From Rhizophlyctis rosea (Eukaryota > Chytridiomycota > Chytridiomycetes > Rhizophlyctidales > Rhizophlyctidaceae), in the NCBI GenBank assembly GCA_027596075.1, contig JADGJC010000076.1, positions 85,907-149,906 on the forward strand: 64,000 bases of DNA, given 5' to 3'. Below the pieces are notes generated by a model, which searched no databases, had not been told where the DNA came from, and worked only from the letters and a program-made list of their open reading frames with translations. Positions 56,831 to 64,000 of the stretch are shown piece by piece. The stretch's first letter is position 1. Every line of letters begins with the position of its first letter. Both the position numbers and the translations under genes were made by a program.

Positions 56831-58518
56831 ATGGGCCTGAAAACAACTTTCGCGTTTGCGGCACCTGCTGAATGGGTTCTGTTTACATCCCTCCTGATCC
56901 ACACATCATCATCAGGTATGTTGACGGTGGTAGCTTCAGATTGTAGCTTCACATATGGCATAGCATGGCATTTATGTAAGAGGACGCTATGAACATCAAT
57001 GGAGTCCGACTTACACCTACTGTCCTCCCAGCAGCCCTTGTCTTCGCACCTAATCCTCTTCCCACTACATCCTGCTCAACAATATGCATATCACCACCAA
57101 CACCATGGAACGCCACAACCCCACACACCGTCCAGTGGAACTCCGGCTTCTTTGGTGATGCATCCTCCCTGATCAACCTCACATTCCTACGGGGCACTGT
57201 CGATCCCAGTGCAGCATGCGATACTTTCAAAACAGGACAGTACGCACGGGGAGGAAGTAACTACGGATGGGAAGACCAGGCTGTCAATGTCGGTGCAGCA
57301 ACAGTAGGACTACCAGAGGGATACAACGGACGTGACATGCAACATTTTGTTGTTGTGGGGCTAAACAAACCAAACTGTTTATGGAGTAGCAATGCCGGAT
57401 TTTCCATCCTTTCCGATCCAAATGCAGCATCAACATCAACAACATCATCCTCACCAACAGCAACAGCAGGCGCCGCAAACAACACCACCACCCCAACAAC
57501 CGACTCCTACCAATCCCAACTGACAGACCAAAAAAACAAACTCACCGGCGTCCTAATAGGCGTCATAATCTGCGTCATCCTTCTCGCCCTCCTAATTTGC
57601 CTAGGAGGCTACCTAATCCACCGGCGAAACCGCGAGGACCAATCACCTAAAGTTGACACAATCCTCACTTCCACCCCACAATCATCATCAACACCCACAC
57701 CCCTCCTCCCAACCACCTCACGCACGGGCACAACCTCCCACTCCAGCACCGGCACAACATCCACCCGCTCCCGCCACTCAAACGACACCCCCTCAACCTC
57801 CTCCTCCCTCCTCTCCATCCCCCCCGCAACAACCGACTCCTTCGCCCGCAGCTCCATCTCCTCGCTGGCGAGGAAAGCTCGCGCAGGCGACGAGGGCGCC
57901 GCTAAAGAGCTTAGTCGGCGGTTTTTGGCTGCCAGTACTGTGCTCAATGTCGGGCGGGACGCGAGTTTAGAGAGGGAACGCGATAAAGCTGATGGAGTTA
58001 GCGTTCGAAGTCGTCGTAGCGGCAAAAGCGCCGTTAGTGCTGCTGGTACCGAGGGTGCTGCTGCTAGTGAATGTTATGGAAGTGAAGTATCCCTCCTCCA
58101 TGACCGCGGAGGACAAGTATCGCCTTCAAAATCCACTGCATCCTCTTCCCCATCTCCCGCACCGACACATCCGTCCCCACCACCCGCAACAGACACACCC
58201 ACACCCCCCGCAACAACACCCACGAAACTAAAACAGCCCTGCCCGCTTTCGGATCATTTGAAGTATTTGGATGCGGCGGTGGCGATGTTGCATGTTGATG
58301 GGGGAACACCGCCGAAGGTTGGGGAGCTTTTGGCGGAGGAGAGTGGGAGTGAGGTTAGTAGTGGTGAGGGGGCGGGAGCTGGTGCGGCGGGAGATGGGGG
58401 TGGGGTAGCGGCGGCTGCGGGAAGGGAAAGTGGGGAAGGAATGGAGGGAAGGGGGTATACGGATGAGGATGCACGGATGGTGGCGGAGGCTTTTTTGATG
58501 GAGTTGAGGAAGAACTGA
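56831..58518 (+). CDS. single-pass Ser/Thr-rich membrane protein
   Basis: Two exons (56831-56915, 57032-58518; 1572 nt, 523 residues). Exon 1 is essentially an N-terminal hydrophobic segment (FAAPAEWVLFTSLLIH). The outside part has NPLPTTSCSTICISPPTPWN, HTVQWNSGFFGD, INLTFLRGTVDPSAACDTF and FVVVGLNKPNCLWSSNAGFS, with several N-glycosylation sites and paired Cys. This resembles the Ser/Thr-rich single-pass surface proteins of fungi (Kre9/Knh-like extracellular fold: W..G....I.L..G). A membrane segment (GVLIGVIICVILLALLICLGG, about 200-220) is followed by HRRNR and a 300-residue cytosolic tail rich in Ser, Thr, Pro, Gly and Ala. It could be a wall sensor. An alternative start at 56989 would lack the N-terminal signal. 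Confidence 0.75.
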
Positions 58519-61469
58519 AGGGGTTTGGGGGGATCGAGATACCACGATGAATCGACGAAAAGATAAACGGTGGGGTTGGATGTTAGGAGATGGAACAGAA
58601 AACTGGCAAGGGGATTGGTGGATCGAATCAGGTTTATGAACAGACTCGTATCATTCGCGACCCCTTTGCGATGGTCTTGAACTTCAGCAGTCGTTTGATA
58701 CCTCGCCGAAACCAAGACCTTTGCATCCGTCACGATCGGCCGCCATATCCACAATCCTTCGGTTCTCTCGGGCAACGTGAGAACGGGGAGTCAGCCTCCC
58801 TTTCGCCGGAGGCTTTTTTTCTGAACGACTTTCGAAGGGTGGCAAGGTGTCGTGCGCATCTAATCTATCGATATCAACCTTACGTGGGGCAATGAGGGGA
58901 CTGGAAAAAGTCTTGAAACTAGCAAATTGTAATAGTATGCGTGAAGATTGATTTAGTTTTGTAATTTTATGAATAGGTGATACTTTCTTCTTTCTTTTCG
59001 AGGTTGAATCTCCCTGCTCTCGTTTGGATGGGGTATCGCTCCCTACACTGATATACGATCTGAATCTAGTTCCACCATCAGGTCAGAAAACGCTACGGGG
59101 GCTTCTTCGCATCCAGACATAGGATCTTTTTGCATTATTTGTCTGCCATCAACTCGGAAGGTGGAGTTATGCAGCTCAACTTGAGTCCTTATCCGCGTTG
59201 GGTTCTAAATTCTTGTTTGTCAATGACCTTTTTTTTATGTTTTTTCGATGATCAAGAATCACAACATTGAACTTGGTTTTCTGAACCACAATCTCGAGCC
59301 CTTATAAAATGGTTTCCATTCCAAGAATATCACCATCCTTACAAGAACCAGATGCAGTGACTTCCTTTGGGAAAGATCACTAAATGACTTCCATTCAACT
59401 GCAATAGAATAGCGAATACGAAAGAATGTAATGTCCGCCGCATTCCTTGTCCTCCTGCAATTGGCAATGAGCTCCGCCGTAGGGAATCTCTTCCTGTTTG
59501 TGTGTGCCTGCTCTCCAATATAGCTTCAAATATCAGCGTCCTTCAAGGGAACATGCTCCAAAGATCAAAAGGAGGGAGTGACGAACTCGGAACACCTGAA
59601 GATTATTTGTTTGTCCTTGGGACCACCTTTGTGCAAAAAGAAAGAATCTCCTTTTTGCGTATGCCAAGATGCCCACACGAGATGCGTATGGTCATGGCGC
59701 TCGATGATACAAAGAGTTTAAGAATTCCCGCGAAGTGGAATTGAGAGATCACTTCCCAGTCGACGATTCCGGCGGGGAATCACCGAGTTGAGCCCTTTTA
59801 GTTGGGAATTTTGAAGACTAGTCGAAGGCATGACGCAGACATGATTTCCATTCTCAGGTACAGTGTCCACTGTCAAGTAGTGTCAGGTCCACACGATCAA
59901 ACTCTAATTATTCTCCCGTTTGACTTCCTCCGGAACGCCACGAGTAAAGCAAATCCTACACGACATCACAAAAAGAAAGGTGCACCAAAAGGAACTGAAC
60001 GAATTTCTCATTCGAAGGTCATTTGACCTTCAGTACCTTTTAAGAAAATGCTAAAACTCGATCGAAGTCAGCATGTCCACCGCATTTTAACGTGTAGCCT
60101 GGCTGATACTAGACAGAGCCCTCAGAAAGGGTGCATTATGCAGAGCATGCTGCTCGCCATATCACTCCTGTTGTAGGTGAGGTGCAATGGACGAAGAAAT
60201 ACCCGCCTTGCAAAGTCGGCCTCGTCCATCAAGGCGATGAAAATCTTCTTCGTTCTTGTCGAGCATTTTTTTTCGCTGTATTGACAGATTTTGGATGATT
60301 GTCAAAATGATGTTCAAGCCAAAAGAAAAGAACCACCGAACCACGCAAGCAGAGCATGCAAGGTGAGCTTGACGATGGCCAGCAAATTCGTCAATCATCG
60401 ATAACCAGAGAGACGAATGAGCAAATATCCCACTTATCTTAGGACCTCACCATATTTGGTGCTGATCAAGGCCTGCTATTGGACTCGGTTGGTTTCCGTC
60501 AATCAGCTCTTTATGATTCCACAGAAGCAACCAAGACAAAAAACAATGACGCCAGCCCAAAGGCGGTCATGAAGCTCTGAGCTTGCTTCCACCAACGCTC
60601 AAATAGTGCATTGCATGGCATGACCTGCTTTGGATACGAGTACGAACAGACCTCCATCATCCAGGTGTTCGCAACGTTACGTCCGCCCGGTGGAAGGAAC
60701 AATGGTTTGCTTGCACAAGCAACTTAATCGGGCGCTATATGTGAGCTCCGATGTACTTTTTTTACATCCCCACATCCATTTTGGCCATGACAAAATCAGT
60801 ATGCCTTCCGGTAACATTTACATTAGTTGATGTTGAACGCGTTCATTGTTGTAGCTCTTCATTCAAGAAGGCTGCTCCTTTGTTATGCTGCTCGGCAATT
60901 CAGATAGTGGACGTACTTGAGCGAAGTGAGAAACGGCCGAACGGATCGTACAGCCTTCCAAGCATCAAGGTGAACGAGTGGTAAATGCAGTATCCACGTT
61001 CAAGCTTTGTTCGCTATCACTCTGGGCCGCACTTTTTGCATTCCTCTCAACTATGGCCGATAGAACGGAAACCAACCAATTGCAGAACTTTGTTCAATGC
61101 ATGGAACCTTAAAAATCGGAGAACTTGCAGAATGCATGGAACGTCAAAAATCGGAGGGAAAGTTGGCCTTAGGACCCTTCTCCATTGGGGTCTTGGTGCT
61201 CTCCCGATCTGCAGGGACCCGCGCGGATGTGGCGGTGCTGCGCCAATGATGACGCGTCTCTGGTTTCTCTCTGCTCGATGCGATTCCTGACTTCCTTCAT
61301 ATTGACCTCACCCGCTTGCCTTCATTCCCAGACTTTCTTCATCCACAATTCCACATTGAACCTCATCAATATCGAGCTTCACATAACAGATAAATATAGC
61401 GACAAGGTGTGTGTTGTGGTCTTCTTCATATTGTGCTGTATAGTTTTGCACACTAACTGGAAAACCGTC
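58519..61469. other. long intergenic region, no gene seen
   Basis: 3 kb with only short open frames on both strands. A short tandem-like repeat lies at 61096-61156 (separate entry). Confidence 0.5.
61096..61156. repeat. short direct repeat, period 35
   Basis: A 26-nt unit starting aatgcatggaac and ending aaaaatcggag occurs at 61096-61121 and 61131-61156 with two differences. The bases before each (ttgcagaa) also match. It lies about 310 nt before the caleosin start. Confidence 0.7.
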
Positions 61470-62919
61470 ATGATTTTTTACGTTGTCTTAGCTATCGGAG
61501 CCCTTTCAGCAATATCAATCAAAGTAGCACCGCATATCATGGGAATCCCGGCCGATTTACAGCAGAGGAAGGGGAAGGTTTCGCAACAAGGTAAGCACCA
61601 ATGAACCCATGTGGCAAAAAGAGAGGAGTTAGCTTGCTTGTGGAATGGTTTTTATTCATTTGTGTACTGAACACAACCATGACTGCAGATGCTACCCACA
61701 GTGCGTCGTCCTCGCGTAGGGAGAACATGACACCACTCCAAAAGGTACGTGTCCAAGAAAGGATCATGGAGAACATCTGGGTGGAATCCTGTTATGTAAA
61801 TTGAGAGAGCGCAAAAGAGAAATGGAGCCTTCGCCGCATCATGCTCCAGAGGGGGTGCAGATTGAAAGCTCAAGCCAACACCTCGTTGAAAAGCCCTGCG
61901 CCCTGCGTTCCACCCACTTGCAACCCCGCCTCAGTTGAAAGATGCTGGAGGATGGTGCTAGTTCAATATTTCAATGACCGGAAGTAGACATGTGCTGATA
62001 TCCGCCTTCCATTCCTTCAGCACGTAGAATACTTCGACCGCAACAAGGACGGCATCATTTACCCGTGGGAATCCTTTGCAGGTACATATCAATCGCCGCG
62101 ATCTTTCACATCCCTTTTGTACCCCTAACGAAACGCTATTAACTTGACAGGCTTCAGTGCCCTCGGATTCAACTGGTTCATCTCCGCCATCTCCGCATTC
62201 GCCTTCCACTTCCTGCACGTGAGCTACTTCACTAATGTAAGTCCAATATCAGCGAGCGCCTGTAGTTGTCATGAGTTGGTCTCTGAATGCTGTCATGTCA
62301 AATAGGAATCATGGATCCCCAACCCTCTCCTTCCCGTGTATGTCAAGAACATCGCATGGGTGAGTTGCCCGTCATTGGCTCCTTGATCACTTTTTGTAGC
62401 TTTCTGGCTAAAACGGATGACATACCAGGCAAAACACGGAAGCGACACCAACACCTACAACTCAGACGGTGAAGTCGTCAAGCCAAACTTCGAACGAATC
62501 TTCGATAAGTTTGACCGGTATGTAGACCAGAGTAAATCACTTTTTCACTCTCACCACGAAATTCATTAATGTCTCCCTGTACAACGCAGCAACAAGAAAG
62601 GCGGCCTCTACTTCTCCGATATCGTCTCAATGTGGAAAGCCAACCGCGGTGTCCTAGACCCCATCGGCGTGATCTTCCAAGTCTTCCTCTGGACTTACTT
62701 GTGGTGCATTGCGGCGGGGTCGGATGGTGTGTTGAGGAAGGATAATGTTTGGAAGCAGTATGATGGGTAGGTGTTTCGATGGTGGAGGGCAAAGATGAGA
62801 AGTATGAGAGGCAGTGATGCTGATGATACGTTGTAAATAGGACCTTGTTCTATGAGGTTGAGAGGAGGCGCTTGGCGGGTGATAAGATGCCTTGGTGGAG
62901 GGGTGGGCATTTGTTTTAA
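61470..62919 (+). CDS. caleosin (Ca2+-binding lipid-droplet protein/peroxygenase)
   Basis: Eight exons: 61470-61590, 61689-61744, 62021-62081, 62151-62236, 62306-62359, 62429-62517, 62590-62766, 62841-62919 (723 nt, 240 residues). All phases agree. Caleosins bind Ca2+ and haem, sit on lipid droplets or ER, and many are peroxygenases. The family order is kept: HVEYFDRNKDGIIYPWESF (single EF-hand, D-x-N-x-D-G-x-I), GFSALGFNWFISAISAFAF (membrane hairpin), ESWIPNPLLPVYVKNIAWAK (proline-knot side), KHGSDTNTYNSDGEVV, NFERIFDKFDR and the tryptophan-rich end. The first histidine next to the EF-hand, a likely haem ligand, is present. An N-terminal hydrophobic stretch (MIFYVVLAIGALSAISI) precedes the usual start, so the protein may carry an extra membrane anchor. 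Fungal members are involved in development and lipid-signal formation. Confidence 0.92.
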
Positions 62920-64000
62920 GTTATGCGGTAAGGCGGGGCCTGCAGGAGTGACCATGTTTCTATTCTGTATAGTATTTGCACAAAACACTTTGCACTTTCT
63001 GCTGTAACTCATATTGCTTTTTTTTCGTGGCCTTCCCAAGTTTACCATGCATGTATGAGCTTGCTGCTCAACACATCCATCTGGCCCCTATTCCGAGCCA
63101 ACAGCTGCTTTGTCGTAACATGCCGATCCGGAGGAACACCTGCTACATCTAGGAATTCATTTTTACACTGCGGAGTCACTTGTGCGTGATACTCATGGTG
63201 ACTAGCGGACGTCCTCTGCGAACAACCGTTAGACCAACTTACAGCCAAAAATGTGATGTGGGGCCAGTAGATCTTTGTGTAAACCTCCAAGCTTGCATCA
63301 TTTAGACGATGCTCATGGTACTTCATGTCACGGTGCACCAAATCATCCGATGACTGCCGTACAATGGATCCCATTGGTGGGTCAGGCATTTGGTGGTGGT
63401 GGCATTTAATACAGAGTCGATGCTGACAGCTGCGGTAGTAAAAGGAATGCCTTCTCCAAGCATACAAATGACTCGTTTGATCGGGACCGCGCTAGTGAGT
63501 CGAATCAAGCAGAAGTGTGCGGATCACATTTCACCAATTCATTGTACATAGGAGTAGCCATACCCGGATTACTGCGTTCGTAAGAACAACAACAGGGAAA
63601 TATGCTGCTAGACAAATTCCAGAGCTGCGAAGGAGGGGAAAGCTTGTGAACCTTTGTCCACGGCGAATCGAGAAATATCCCATTCGGATGCATGGGACTG
63701 GCTGGTTTGCGCTCTCTTTACGCTGTTGAGCATGATCCGCAATGCAGACTTGGCTGCATTCGAAGAAATTCACTTGAAGCGGTTCTCAATAACCGTCAAT
63801 GTCATGGGTGAATATTACCTCTGCGGCATTTGTTTTTCACTCCATGGTGAGTTAATGACTACAGTAGTTCCATATCACATGTAAATACAGATGGCGCTTT
63901 TACTCATGGACGTTTTGGCAACACTCCATGGTCCTTGTTGTAATATAATTCTCATCACGCCCATTCCGCTCACCATTTCATTTTCGCACCCGTGGCGCAG
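62920..64000. other. no gene seen to the window end
   Basis: Only short open frames. An open plus frame at 63654-63884 (LHGELMTTVV...) has no motif. A gene beginning beyond the window cannot be excluded. Confidence 0.45.

Noticed and set aside
1..64000. CRISPR arrays, operons, ribosome-binding sites
   Set aside because: The window is eukaryotic nuclear DNA with spliced genes; no CRISPR-type regular repeat array was seen.

Overview
The window reads as nuclear DNA of a fungus, most likely a zoosporic, early-diverging (chytrid-like) one. Genes carry many short GT-AG introns (mostly 55-160 nt). The conserved set (alanyl-tRNA synthetase, RAD18, a SNT2-type chromatin protein, calnexin, a TMEM115-like protein, caleosin) is eukaryotic. 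A katanin p80 subunit, usually missing from yeasts and most higher fungi, fits an organism with flagella or centrioles. The lineage is an inference; no rRNA or mitochondrial marker is present.

Layout. 1-1.3 kb: a degraded, F-box-like remnant. 1.6-5.3 kb (-): alanyl-tRNA synthetase with two in-frame starts that would give mitochondrial and cytosolic forms. 5.9-8.2 kb (+): RAD18, divergent from it. 10.1-10.8 kb (+): a small secreted bulb-type lectin. 12-26.5 kb is an accessory island on the minus strand: a broken TIR-NACHT-WD40 immune-receptor-like gene with a ubiquitin-like N-terminus (12.1-17.0 kb), followed by at least five full or partial copies of an unrecognised gene family (17.6-24.5 kb), all damaged. 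It ends with a trypsin-like remnant (+) and a small gene with an in-frame TAG (-).

28.5-30.0 kb (+): protein kinase. 30.5-33.5 kb (-): katanin p80. 35.5-40.0 kb (+): SNT2-like BAH/PHD/ELM2/SANT protein with a duplicated ELM2 exon. 40.3-41.7 kb (-): a two-exon protein that may resemble crinkler C-terminal domains. 42.7-43.7 kb (+): secreted cysteine-rich, probably GPI-anchored protein. 44.9-46.7 kb (+): DUF2306 membrane domain fused to a flavin reductase. 47.3-48.3 kb (+): F-box-like protein. 48.6-50.0 kb (+): TMEM115-like Golgi membrane protein. 53.4-55.8 kb (-): calnexin. 56.8-58.5 kb (+): single-pass Ser/Thr-rich membrane protein. 61.5-62.9 kb (+): caleosin. The rest is intergenic.

Most genes are independent housekeeping units. 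The striking part is 12-26 kb, where an immune-receptor-like gene and a tandem gene family sit together in decay. Several lesions there, and one short repeat pair at 24.2 kb, differ only by G-to-A or C-to-T changes, which hints at, but does not prove, a repeat-directed mutation process.

Exon borders were chosen by eye from reading phase, splice consensus and family knowledge. For most multi-exon genes the summed exon lengths are an exact multiple of three. Junctions that remain doubtful are named in the entries.
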